The notes beneath the pieces were generated by a model that saw only the letters and a list, made by a program, of their open reading frames with translations, was not told the origin of the DNA and ran no database searches. The position numbers were made by a program, and so were the translations under genes. Positions 39,527 through 48,136 of a DNA stretch of 60,004 bases are shown here, piece after piece; positions within the stretch are counted from its first letter, which is position 1; the number at the start of each line of letters is the position of its first letter. The stretch spans positions 1 through 60,004 of the forward strand of contig JAGXGC010000033.1 in NCBI GenBank assembly GCA_024636935.1. Reading direction: 5' to 3'. This DNA comes from Sideroxydans sp. (GTDB lineage Bacteria; Pseudomonadota; Gammaproteobacteria; Burkholderiales; Gallionellaceae).

Positions 39527-41440
39527 TTAAACCGCGCTTCCCGCATGCAGTTCGGAATTCAAGCGTTCAATCAACGCTTCCACCGACATCTGCCCTAGGT
39601 CTTCACCTTGGCGGTTTCGCACGGCAACGAGGCCAGCAGCCATTTCCTTATCACCAATAATTAGCTGGTAAGGCAACTTCTGCAAGCTATGTTCGCGGAT
39701 TTTATAGGTAATCTTCTCATTGCGCAAATCAGATTGCACTCTGAAGCCTGCGGCACGCAATGCATCGGCCGCTTGCCCTGCATAAGCCTCCTGTGCCTGC
39801 GAGATATTCATCACCACCATTTGCACTGGCGCTAGCCACAATGGCAGGGCTCCAGAATGATTCTCCACCAAAATCCCGATGAAACGTTCCAAGGACCCCA
39901 GCACCGCACGATGCAGCATCACTGGCGTCTTGCGAGTATTGTCCTCATCTACGTATTCAGCACCCAGACGGCCCGGCATGGAAAAGTCCACCTGGATCGT
40001 GCCGCACTGCCACGAGCGCCCAATGGCATCCTTGATGTGGAATTCGATCTTAGGACCGTAGAACGCGCCCTCACCCGGCAACTCAACCCATTCCATGCCC
40101 GATGCAGTCAAAGCAGCACGCAGTGCGTTCTCTGACTTATCCCATATATCGTCCGAACCGACCCGCCCTTCAGGGCGCAGAGCAAGCTTGACCACCACAT
40201 CATTGAAGCCAAAATCCTTGTAAACCTTCAGCACCAATGCATTAAAAGCGGTCACTTCCGATTCAATCTGCTCTTCTGTACAGAATACGTGGCCATCATC
40301 TTGCACGAAGCCGCGTACACGCATCAGACCATGCAGCCCCCCCGATGGCTCGTTGCGATGGCAAGAACCGAATTCGCCATAACGCACAGGCAATTCGCGA
40401 TAGGAGCGCAGATCAGAATTGAACACCTGCACATGACCGGGACAGTTCATCGGTTTGATTGCGTAGTCGTGCTTCTCCGACTCCGTAGTGAACATATTGT
40501 CCTTGTAATGCTCCCAGTGGCCAGACTTTTCCCACAACACGCGGTCAATGATCTGCGGGCAGCGGATCTCTTGGTATCCGTTATCGCGATACACGCTGCG
40601 CATGTATTGCTCGATCACCTGCCACATCGCCCAGCCTTTGGGATGCCAGAACACCATGCCGGGCGCTTCGTCCTGCATATGGAATAGATCCAACTGCTTG
40701 CCCAACTTTCGATGGTCACGCTTCTCGGCTTCTTCCAATCGGTGCAGATACTCGTCCAGATCCTCTTTCTTCGCCCAAGCCGTTCCATAGATGCGTTGCA
40801 GCATCTCGTTCTTGGAGTCGCCGCGCCAATAGGCTCCAGCAACTTTCATTAGTTTGAAGACCTTGAGCTTGCCGGTCGAAGGCACGTGCGGGCCACGACA
40901 CAGATCGGTGAACTCACCCTCGCTATAGAGCGAAACGTCCTGATCAGCAGGGATAGACTCGATCAGCTCAGCCTTGTACTTCTCGCCGATGGATTTGAAA
41001 TAGGTCACTGCTTCGTCGCGCGGCAATACTTTGCGCGTTATAGGCAGATCTTTCTTGGCCAACTCCGCCATGCGCTTCTCGATAGCAGCCAGATCTTCAG
41101 GCGTAAATGGACGAGAATAGGAAAAGTCGTAATAGAAACCATTCTCGATCATCGGACCGATGGTCACTTGGGCTTCTGGGAAAAGTTCCTTTACTGCATA
41201 GGCCAGCAAGTGCGCTGTGGAATGGCGAATAAGATCAAGTCCGTCATCATCCTTGCCGGTGATGATGGCCAGCTTGGCATCACCGGCGATCTGGTAAGAA
41301 GTATCCACCAAGTTTCCATCCACCTTGCCAGCCAGCGCGGCACGCGCCAAACCGGCACCGATACTTTCTGCGACTTCGGCAACAGTTACAGGACCTTCGA
41401 AACTGCGTTGAGAACCATCCGGTAGTGTTATGACAGGCAT
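39527..41440 (-). CDS. thrS: Threonyl-tRNA synthetase
   Basis: Charges tRNA-Thr and edits Ser-tRNA-Thr. The ATG at 41440 gives [16 protein letters not shown] and 637 residues; the longer frame adds a leader from the 5' region. It has an N-terminal TGS domain (1-60), an editing domain with [16 protein letters not shown] and [10 protein letters not shown], and the class II core with [10 protein letters not shown] zinc Cys, and an anticodon domain. It heads the IF3 operon. A TATACT box lies about 90 bases upstream. Confidence 0.97.
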   Translation of the reverse strand: MPVITLPDGSQRSFEGPVTVAEVAESIGAGLARAALAGKVDGNLVDTSYQIAGDAKLAIITGKDDDGLDLIRHSTAHLLAYAVKELFPEAQVTIGPMIENGFYYDFSYSRPFTPEDLAAIEKRMAELAKKDLPITRKVLPRDEAVTYFKSIGEKYKAELIESIPADQDVSLYSEGEFTDLCRGPHVPSTGKLKVFKLMKVAGAYWRGDSKNEMLQRIYGTAWAKKEDLDEYLHRLEEAEKRDHRKLGKQLDLFHMQDEAPGMVFWHPKGWAMWQVIEQYMRSVYRDNGYQEIRCPQIIDRVLWEKSGHWEHYKDNMFTTESEKHDYAIKPMNCPGHVQVFNSDLRSYRELPVRYGEFGSCHRNEPSGGLHGLMRVRGFVQDDGHVFCTEEQIESEVTAFNALVLKVYKDFGFNDVVVKLALRPEGRVGSDDIWDKSENALRAALTASGMEWVELPGEGAFYGPKIEFHIKDAIGRSWQCGTIQVDFSMPGRLGAEYVDEDNTRKTPVMLHRAVLGSLERFIGILVENHSGALPLWLAPVQMVVMNISQAQEAYAGQAADALRAAGFRVQSDLRNEKITYKIREHSLQKLPYQLIIGDKEMAAGLVAVRNRQGEDLGQMSVEALIERLNSELHAGSAV

Positions 41441-41526
41441 TTCAATCCACTCTAAATAAAAAAACAAATGCGGCCAGCGCCGCACTTTCAATATGGGTTC
41501 AGGCGCACATACGCCACAGGGCGCGC

Positions 41527-41532
41527 AGTATA
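41527..41532 (-). promoter_or_regulatory. -10 box of a thrS operon promoter
   Basis: TATACT on the minus strand followed by GCGCGCCC, about 87 bases before the thrS ATG and just behind the permease stop. I found no good -35, so this is a candidate. The leader is long enough for ThrRS autoregulation, as known in E. coli. Confidence 0.45.
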
Positions 41533-41539
41533 TCGCAAC

Positions 41540-42325
41540 TCACCATGTCATGTTCAGGTAGGCGATTAGCGCATCCAATGCGAATACGAACAACAGACTT
41601 TGCAGAACAGCCTTAATGGCGACCTTGGGCACCTCTGTCACGGAAGGCTGTGCCTGCATGCCGTTGTAACAAGAGATACTGGAGATAGCCAGCCCAAACA
41701 GACACCCTTTAAAGGCGACCACCGCGAATTCGCTCAACTTCACAGTCTGCAAGAATCGCCCGACTTGATCCAGCCATGAGACGTTCTGAAACAAGGAGCT
41801 GATCGCAAGTCCGCCACCGATAGCGACCAACTGGAAATAGATGGTCAATGCCAGCACAGCCAACGTCACTCCGACGATGCGCGGCACCAGCAAATAATCC
41901 TGCGGGGAGATGCCCATCCGCTCCAGACTCTTCATCTCGCCTCGCGTCTTCATCAAGGCCAACTCTGATGCGATAGCGGCGCTACTGCGTGCGACGATGA
42001 TGATGGCTGCAAACAATGGACCGACCTCGCGCACAATGGTCCAGATCAGTATCTTCACGGCCAGCGTACTATCGCCACCGATCAGCGAGGTGACCTGAGT
42101 GATGACCAGCGCACCACTTAGCAGGCCAAAGATCGCAACGATGCCAAGCGCCTCTACCCCGGTGAAGAACAGCTGCCGCTGAAACACCACGTTCACAGGA
42201 GAAAGGCGCAACACATGTAGATTGTTGAAGGCGTACCAAAGCAAAGCGAGTGAGCCGGATACCGTCTGCCGCACTTGCCGCATCTGCAAGCGGACGAACA
42301 GACGCTGCCAGAACTCACTCATCAT
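41540..42325 (-). CDS. MlaE-family ABC permease of the degenerate MCE operon
   Basis: An integral membrane permease of lipid transporters, with 261 residues and about five or six membrane spans. The ATG at 42325 overlaps the stop of the CHASE2 gene. Characteristic MlaE elements are visible: GVEALGIVAIFGLLSGALVI, REVGPLFAAIIIVARSSAAI and ELALMKTRGEMKSLERMGI. It lacks the N-terminal STAS domain found in the second permease of this window. It is the last gene of the five-gene operon starting at 46416. Confidence 0.92.
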   Translation of the reverse strand: MMSEFWQRLFVRLQMRQVRQTVSGSLALLWYAFNNLHVLRLSPVNVVFQRQLFFTGVEALGIVAIFGLLSGALVITQVTSLIGGDSTLAVKILIWTIVREVGPLFAAIIIVARSSAAIASELALMKTRGEMKSLERMGISPQDYLLVPRIVGVTLAVLALTIYFQLVAIGGGLAISSLFQNVSWLDQVGRFLQTVKLSEFAVVAFKGCLFGLAISSISCYNGMQAQPSVTEVPKVAIKAVLQSLLFVFALDALIAYLNMTW

Positions 42326-44115
42326 CACTTGCCAAGCAGAGGTGGAGACCAACCATACACATGCAGGGTCACACCATCTACGACCCGCTCCCCTACATCC
42401 GTGATACCCCCTGCCAGCTTCACTGCTTCAGCCACGCCTGCTGAACAGACAACAGAACAAGCCTCCACACCAGCCACCTCTACGAGCGACTTCACAAAGC
42501 TCACATCGGGACCTAGTGCCGTATATTCCTTGCGTGAAGACGTACCTACATGGCCTACCACCACCATACCCACATGCGATGCAATTTCGATATCGATTAC
42601 CGCCATACCACTTTCTTGCAAACGCCGATTCAACTCGCGCTGGCGTAGCAACATCTCCTGTGCAGCTTCGAGCGCACTCCGCTCAGGACACTCCAGCATT
42701 TTGGGAGCACCAAAAAATGCAAACAGTTCGCTACCGACGAACTTATCGAGCGTACCTTGGTGCTGATGGACAGCAATAGCCATTTCTGAAAAATACTCGT
42801 TCAGCAAAGCAATAGACATCTGCGGAGTTTCTTCCTCCACCCTTCCACTGAAATCCTTGATACGGACATACAACAGACATACACGCACTCGCTCACCGCT
42901 CAAACTGGAATCAATCTTGCCCTTCACAATCTCATTCAATACTTCGCGACTCACGTAATCATCAAAGAGATCTCGCAAACCTTTTCGACCTTGCAATTGC
43001 TGTAGCGATTCATATCCAAGTCGCGCCAGAAAGGCGAACAACCCCGAAAGTAGAATGGCACCCAAGGGCATATAGATACCGCTTCCCAGCAACCAGGTCG
43101 CGAGCAACCAGAGCACTATCGGAGAAACCACTAACAACCCCAACTTGAGCCAACCTGTTCTCCCCAGCCACAGCAGCGCCGCCAAGAGTGACAAACTCAC
43201 AGTAGCCCAAGTCGGGATTTGACGGATCAAGCCCCTTCCCACCATTGAACGCAATATCTGAGCTTGCACCAACACTTCCGGAACTCGTTTATCCATCGGC
43301 GACCATACTGCCAAGGGAACAGGGACACTCACCTTTTCGGCCCTGGCAGATACGATACCCAGTAACACCGTTCGGCCTGAAAAATTATTAATGAGTCGCT
43401 TGATGTCGCGCTTCTCCTGCCAATCCAACACCTGAGAAAATGGAATGAAATCGAGTTTCTGACCCACACCAAAATCCACCAGCCCAACTCCAGGATGTTC
43501 AAAACCTAGCTTAAAGGCGAGCATTTCTGCAAAAGTAGTAGCTTGCGCATTCACAGTACATCGATTGGGGTCGAATCGTCTGGCCACTCCATCGACTTCA
43601 AGACAGAGCGTGACAGAGGCAGGGGCATCGGCGACAGCCTTTACCAATGGTTCGTTGATGGGCCGTAAAGTGCCTTCTGGACTCAACTTTCGAGCCAATA
43701 TCACAGGGGTCTGCGCCCCCAACTCTTTCAGTGCTTGAACAAAGCCATCTTCGTAGCGAGGCGGCATGAATTGATATGATCGCTCGGGCAATACAATATC
43801 CAGCCCGACCACAGTCGGCTTGGCCACTTTCATGGCTTGCAGAAAATTCGCCAGATAGGGATGCCACAACTCGAAGGGTTCTTGGAAGTTCTTGAAACTA
43901 TCCTCGTCGATGCCGACGATGACGACATCATTTTGCAAGGGTGTCACAGCACGCTGCTGCAACAGATTGAACTGCCAATCCAGAATCTTCCTGCTCAGTC
44001 TGTCTCCGCTTTGAAAGAACACCAACACCAATGTAACCAACATACAACTAGTCAGGCCCAGCAGCCATCTGAATCGAGGTTCTTGCAAGCGCTCCAGAAT
44101 CTCCATGTTCTTCAC
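42325..44115 (-). CDS. CHASE2 membrane protein with a degenerate class III cyclase domain
   Basis: A 596-residue protein: N-terminal membrane segment (18-36), periplasmic CHASE2 sensor domain (about 40-290), three membrane spans (about 303-368) and a class III nucleotide-cyclase fold (about 408-590). The catalytic residues are missing. The first metal Asp is replaced by Arg418 (LLYVRIKDF), the second by Ser462 (KFVGSELFAFFGAP), and the transition-state Asn and Arg by Ser residues around 539-543. It is therefore probably a pseudo-cyclase that senses or binds, not an enzyme. It overlaps both neighbours inside an MCE-type operon. Confidence 0.88.
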   Translation of the reverse strand: MKNMEILERLQEPRFRWLLGLTSCMLVTLVLVFFQSGDRLSRKILDWQFNLLQQRAVTPLQNDVVIVGIDEDSFKNFQEPFELWHPYLANFLQAMKVAKPTVVGLDIVLPERSYQFMPPRYEDGFVQALKELGAQTPVILARKLSPEGTLRPINEPLVKAVADAPASVTLCLEVDGVARRFDPNRCTVNAQATTFAEMLAFKLGFEHPGVGLVDFGVGQKLDFIPFSQVLDWQEKRDIKRLINNFSGRTVLLGIVSARAEKVSVPVPLAVWSPMDKRVPEVLVQAQILRSMVGRGLIRQIPTWATVSLSLLAALLWLGRTGWLKLGLLVVSPIVLWLLATWLLGSGIYMPLGAILLSGLFAFLARLGYESLQQLQGRKGLRDLFDDYVSREVLNEIVKGKIDSSLSGERVRVCLLYVRIKDFSGRVEEETPQMSIALLNEYFSEMAIAVHQHQGTLDKFVGSELFAFFGAPKMLECPERSALEAAQEMLLRQRELNRRLQESGMAVIDIEIASHVGMVVVGHVGTSSRKEYTALGPDVSFVKSLVEVAGVEACSVVCSAGVAEAVKLAGGITDVGERVVDGVTLHVYGWSPPLLGK

Positions 44116-44912
44116 CTGCCAATGATGCGAGAAGCACGTTCACGAAAACGAGCGGACTGTTCGAAGTTACCTAGCCCATCGTGTGCGCTGGCCGCCAACA
44201 ACAAATCCTGCCTGATCTTCTCTGGCAAGCCTTGCAACTTATCGACAACAAGTGCCTCTTCTGCCAGATGCAATGCCGCTGAAAATTCCCCCAGCATCAG
44301 TTTTGCTTCCCCCATATGCCGCAGAGCATTGGCATACTCCAAGGGAGATGAGTCACGGCTAGCGGACGCAGCTTTCGTTCCCCAGTGAAGAGCTTGTTCA
44401 GCATCCTTCTCGCGTAGCGCAATAGCAGCACGGGTATTATCAATCACGATAGCTATCGCACATTTTTCCTTGCACCACTCTGATGCCTTCTCCAGCCATA
44501 GCCTCGCTTCTTTCACAGCCCCGTGTTGCAGCAATAGCAGAGATTTTTGAGCAGCTGCAGTCGCCAGATAGATATCTTCGTATTCCAGCGCACTATCCTG
44601 CAGCAACTTATCTAGGTAGGCATTAGCCACTTCAGGCTTGCCAAGCAGTTGATTTACTCTTGCAAGATTAAGTGTATCGATAGCGATACCTGAAACATTC
44701 TCGACAGCGACATCGATCTGCAAAGCCATTTCATACTGCTTGAGCGCAGTATGAAAGTCGCCCCGGTCATAGGCACGTTGTGCACTCTGTCCATGTTCAG
44801 CTGCCAGCTCCAATCTCGCATTCCGCTTTGGCGCAGTCTGTCCGCAAGCAGTCAGAAACAAAATGCAAGCAAGCAAGCCCATGAATAACGATAGACGCGA
44901 GCTGATCATCAT
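44112..44912 (-). CDS. TPR-repeat lipoprotein
   Basis: A 266-residue protein with a lipoprotein signal: hydrophobic LFMGLLACILF then the lipobox LTAC with the modified cysteine near residue 23. The rest is helical with tetratricopeptide-like repeats (AQRAYDRGDFHTALKQYEMAL, shortened, near residue 45, and further pairs to residue 255). No enzyme motif is seen. It overlaps the MCE gene and the CHASE2 gene by four bases each and probably scaffolds the transporter in the periplasm. Confidence 0.82.
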   Translation of the reverse strand: MMISSRLSLFMGLLACILFLTACGQTAPKRNARLELAAEHGQSAQRAYDRGDFHTALKQYEMALQIDVAVENVSGIAIDTLNLARVNQLLGKPEVANAYLDKLLQDSALEYEDIYLATAAAQKSLLLLQHGAVKEARLWLEKASEWCKEKCAIAIVIDNTRAAIALREKDAEQALHWGTKAASASRDSSPLEYANALRHMGEAKLMLGEFSAALHLAEEALVVDKLQGLPEKIRQDLLLAASAHDGLGNFEQSARFRERASRIIGR

Positions 44913-45856
44913 GGCTTCTCGGGTGACACGTAGCCATCCACCGGCAACACCTGAGCTTCAGGCTTACTGAACCATCCGTTGAAAGGCCAGGATTGTTTCG
45001 CACCTTCCAGCATGTCCTGGCTATCCTGAACCAACGCATTGCTGTTATGAATGAACGCAGGCAACTCTCCGGCCGAATCGGCGGCCATCTGCTTGATGTC
45101 AGAGGTGGCGGTCTGCACGTTTTCAAGCGTCGCGTCTGCCCTATCAAGCAGCTTAGGGATTGCTTTATCCATTACTTCAAGATTGGCATTCACGCTATCC
45201 AAAGCTTTATCCAGCTTGCCATGCACACTTTCCAATTTTTCATTGCCACTCGTGCCTAGCAGGGTGAATTGCTTCACCGTTTCACGCAAATCCCCCGTCA
45301 GCTGATTCAGGTTCTTCAGACTCTGTTGGATATCGCCATTCGGATTGTTGATACTGGAAGTAATTTGGCGGATGTCGCTCAAGATAGGTTGTAGCTGGGC
45401 AGCCATGCTCTCGGCGATGCTGCCTGCATCCTGCCCGCGTTCAAATTGAAGCACACTATTTTGCGTCACCTGGTGCACCTGCTGCGAGCCGGGAATGATC
45501 TCCACCACACTCTCCCCGACCAAAGCCTCCTTGATCAGCCGTGCTTTTGCATCCTGTCCGATCAGATGCACATATTCGTCGTCCAATGACAGCTTCACCC
45601 GCACCGTTGCATTCGGCTGCATGCTGACCTCTTTGACACTGCCCACCTTGAATCCGATGAACTTGACTGCCATCCCCGTATTCAGCCCTTGCGCATTTGG
45701 CGCAAAGAAATAGATAGCGGTACTGCGCACAAGATAGTCTTGTTTGATGGCGATCAGCAGCAAGACCAATAACATCGCCCCCAGCGCACCCAGCATGAAA
45801 CGCTTGGTGCGCTGCTCCATATTCAGCAAGCGTTGATTGTAGTTGTTCAGTTTCAT
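44909..45856 (-). CDS. MlaD-type MCE-domain protein (degenerate operon)
   Basis: Membrane-anchored lipid-binding subunit. The 315-residue protein has one membrane segment (about 20-40), a single MCE domain (about 45-125; GLNTGMAVKFIGFKVGSV) and a long helical region with repeated leucine/asparagine pattern (about 150-290). It lies between the ATPase-like gene (5-base gap) and the TPR lipoprotein (4-base overlap). A paralogue lies at 49811-50761. Confidence 0.92.
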   Translation of the reverse strand: MKLNNYNQRLLNMEQRTKRFMLGALGAMLLVLLLIAIKQDYLVRSTAIYFFAPNAQGLNTGMAVKFIGFKVGSVKEVSMQPNATVRVKLSLDDEYVHLIGQDAKARLIKEALVGESVVEIIPGSQQVHQVTQNSVLQFERGQDAGSIAESMAAQLQPILSDIRQITSSINNPNGDIQQSLKNLNQLTGDLRETVKQFTLLGTSGNEKLESVHGKLDKALDSVNANLEVMDKAIPKLLDRADATLENVQTATSDIKQMAADSAGELPAFIHNSNALVQDSQDMLEGAKQSWPFNGWFSKPEAQVLPVDGYVSPEKP

Positions 45857-45861
45857 CGTCT

Positions 45862-46416
45862 TTACAAGTTGATCACCAACTGTTTCGGGTCGCTCTTATC
45901 GCTATCTTCCTCAAAGCTAACTAAGACTGAGGTTCGAAAAGGATAGTACAGGCGAAAAACTGGATCGAATTTATTCACCATCAGCAACTCCTTGCGTGAC
46001 AGCCCTTCATTCAACCCGTCATAGATGATGAGCTCAGGCCCCATCAACATCGCTCTGGTGAAACCAACCAGACGCTTTTCATATAAAGAAAGCTGATCAG
46101 GCAATTTGAGCATCAATGCCGACACCATCGTCTCGTCCGACAAACCACACTGATCCAGCAGCTTGGTCACGCTTTCTTCAATATCCATCGGCAGCTTGAT
46201 GTCATGATACTGCACCGGCAAGATGATGTTTTCCCAAACCCGGAGATTGCTGATGAGACCGCCGTTATGAGGCACGATGACAGCACCTGTCTGGGCGCCC
46301 AGATTCTTGAGTAAAGCAGCACGTTGTGATTCTGATCGGACGATGAGGCAATAGGAATGACCCGATTGCAGCATGACCTGTGTACTTTCTTCTCCATGCA
46401 GACTCAATGTAAACAT
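45862..46416 (-). CDS. Degenerate ABC ATPase-like subunit (MlaF-like, motifs lost)
   Basis: A 184-residue protein that aligns by eye with MlaF-type ATPases: SNLRVWENIILPVQYH matches the SLTVLENVMLPLREH segment. Walker A is replaced by VRSESQRAALL with no GKS, the Q-loop by PHNGG, and the signature by LSLYEKRLVGFTRA. Walker B retains Asp in LIIYDG, but the catalytic Glu is Gly, and the H-loop His is absent. It cannot be a normal ATPase. The ATG at 46416 lacks a ribosome site, and the open frame continues about 60 bases upstream without a normal start, so the true N-terminus is uncertain. Confidence 0.8.
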   Translation of the reverse strand: MFTLSLHGEESTQVMLQSGHSYCLIVRSESQRAALLKNLGAQTGAVIVPHNGGLISNLRVWENIILPVQYHDIKLPMDIEESVTKLLDQCGLSDETMVSALMLKLPDQLSLYEKRLVGFTRAMLMGPELIIYDGLNEGLSRKELLMVNKFDPVFRLYYPFRTSVLVSFEEDSDKSDPKQLVINL

Positions 46417-46641
46417 CAGCTTATCGAAAAACGCCTTGGTAAAGGAGAAGGGATCGGCAGGTGCGATTGCCCCGATTTAATAGACCGAGCGCCCCAGAAA
46501 TTCACAGGGCAAAAAATTCAAGACTTTATTTAACACGTCTCTTCCAGCGCACCCTATCCAGCCCGAATGCCGCAAAGATGCCCAAAGAATTGTACACGGA
46601 TTCCAAACTGGAAATCCGCCCTAAAAAGCCCCGTAGAAAAC

Positions 46642-46708
46642 CTAGGAAATCGCACATTCTGCGATGTATGTTCGCCAACAGACATACCCGATCCGGCCAA
46701 TTTCCTAG
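46642..46708. promoter_or_regulatory. Nested inverted repeats upstream of the ferritin gene
   Basis: CTAGGAAAT (46642-46650) and ATTTCCTAG (46700-46708) are a perfect 9-bp inverted repeat, and GTATGT/ACATAC (46666-46687) lies inside it. The element ends 45 bases before the ferritin ATG. It could be an operator, a leader-RNA structure or a transcription-start region. The rest of the 337-base gap (46417-46753) holds nothing else that I recognise. Confidence 0.35.
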
Positions 46709-46753
46709 AATTTTCCATTGATTCTATGAATCCAACCAATACAGGTGAGGCTA

Positions 46754-47047
46754 ATGTCAAATTCCACTTATCAAGAATCCCCAGAAAGTCTCTCAGCGAA
46801 GACACTGGATATGCACAGGGCGCTCGCCTCATTGAAGGAAGAACTGGAAGCCATCGATTGGTACAATCAGCGTTTGGATGTTTGCAGGGATGTCGAACTC
46901 AAATCGATCCTTGTGCACAATCGAGATGAGGAGAAAGAGCATGCCGCCATGTTGCTTGAATGGATACGTCGTCACGACCCGAAATTATCCGAAGAGCTCA
47001 AGAACCGAATATTCAGTGATAGCGACATTGCCCCAAAACATTTGTGA
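46754..47047 (+). CDS. Encapsulated-ferritin-type (EncFtn) ferroxidase, without targeting tail
   Basis: A 97-residue two-helix ferritin-like protein starting at ATG 46754 (MSNSTYQESP) with GAGG 3 bases upstream. LKEELEAIDWYNQR and HNRDEEKEHAAMLLEWIRR closely match the Rhodospirillum rubrum encapsulated ferritin. The ferroxidase residues Glu30, Trp36, Tyr37, Glu60 and His63 are conserved in the equivalent positions. The R. rubrum protein continues with a tail carrying the encapsulin-targeting peptide; this one stops after ...SDIAPKHL. No encapsulin shell gene is present in the window. It probably oxidises iron and may act free or be loaded by another route. Confidence 0.85.
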   Translation: MSNSTYQESPESLSAKTLDMHRALASLKEELEAIDWYNQRLDVCRDVELKSILVHNRDEEKEHAAMLLEWIRRHDPKLSEELKNRIFSDSDIAPKHL

Positions 47048-47065
47048 TGCCTCGGTCGATAGACC

Positions 47066-48115
47066 TCATGGTGATGCCCGCGCATCATCGAACAGCATCT
47101 GTAGCCGCATACTCATTGCGGGACTGACTTTGTAATTGTTCTCTTGAGGAAAGTGCAACTGCGGGGAGAACTCGAAGAATAGCCATTTTTGATGCAAGCG
47201 ATAACGGTAGAAAACCAGAAGCACCGTATCAGTTATCTTCGCTGCCGGTTCACTGATGCCAAATACGCTCGCTTGATAGATCAGCGAGGTTCTATCACTC
47301 ACTGTGTGAATGAACGAGAAGCTCTGGCTCATATCGAAGTTCTGTTTGTCTTTCAACCAGGTTGAGAGACTGGTAGCGCGGAACAATATCGATGAACTAA
47401 GCTGACGATCCAAGTCCATCTGCGTAGTCTCCCCCACGCCAATATCGTTGAACCAATAGACCGATTCCCCAATGGACAACCGCCAATCGTCTAGCGATGT
47501 CGAATAACCAAGCTTGCTACGCACAAATGGTCTCGGAGGAATCGGAAACTTGATGCCCACATCCGTGCGAAAACTCCAATTACTCTTCGCTTCCAAGGCA
47601 TAACGTGCTGCTAATGCAATACTTTTACGGGTAGCTGGCTTGGCGTTCAGAACGGTTGAGCTTTTGATGGGCTCATCATCAAGTATCCGCTCGGGGTCAG
47701 TCTCAATTAACAGATGCAAGCGCCCTTCCGAGATGGGCAGGCGCAGATTCAAATTAGCGGACAGGTCATATTGAGCGGATCCGCCATATCCCGTCGCCCT
47801 CGAAAAATCCACATGCATCACACTTGTGTTGCGCTCTTGGAAATGCTCGTTACCGCCGAAATAGCTATCGATATAACTGGCGAACCTCGTGATCCTTCCT
47901 GAAAGATAGTCTCGTGTAGATTCCAGCGGATCGAATATATCCGGTACAGCGGTCACGGGAGGCGTCTCTGCAACGATGGGGACTGTTTCGGGTTCTGGCT
48001 CTGGTGCGGGTTCGGTTGCAACTGCGTCCTCTGCCAATGCGTGCATGGAATAGCACAGCGTCACCGCCAACAACAGCATCCGCGCAAGGTTCGATATCCG
48101 CTTTATGTCAGACAT
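47066..48115 (-). CDS. Hypothetical outer-membrane beta-barrel-like protein
   Basis: A 349-residue exported protein of unknown function. It has a signal peptide (about 1-28, ending ...HALA), a Pro/Glu-rich linker (EPAPEPEPETVP, about 35-58) and then alternating hydrophobic/polar strands with aromatic girdle-like residues to the C-terminus, consistent with a barrel of about 12 strands. It starts 21 bases after the SUMF1-like gene and is likely co-transcribed with it. I do not recognise the family. Confidence 0.7.
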   Translation of the reverse strand: MSDIKRISNLARMLLLAVTLCYSMHALAEDAVATEPAPEPEPETVPIVAETPPVTAVPDIFDPLESTRDYLSGRITRFASYIDSYFGGNEHFQERNTSVMHVDFSRATGYGGSAQYDLSANLNLRLPISEGRLHLLIETDPERILDDEPIKSSTVLNAKPATRKSIALAARYALEAKSNWSFRTDVGIKFPIPPRPFVRSKLGYSTSLDDWRLSIGESVYWFNDIGVGETTQMDLDRQLSSSILFRATSLSTWLKDKQNFDMSQSFSFIHTVSDRTSLIYQASVFGISEPAAKITDTVLLVFYRYRLHQKWLFFEFSPQLHFPQENNYKVSPAMSMRLQMLFDDARASP

Positions 48116-48136
48116 GGCATATACGTCTCTCGCCCG

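Noticed and set aside
46461..46721. 86-codon plus-strand open frame MRLPRFNRPSAPEIHRA...
   Set aside because: Basic, low-complexity product with no ribosome site; it spans the divergent promoter region and the inverted repeat upstream of the ferritin gene.
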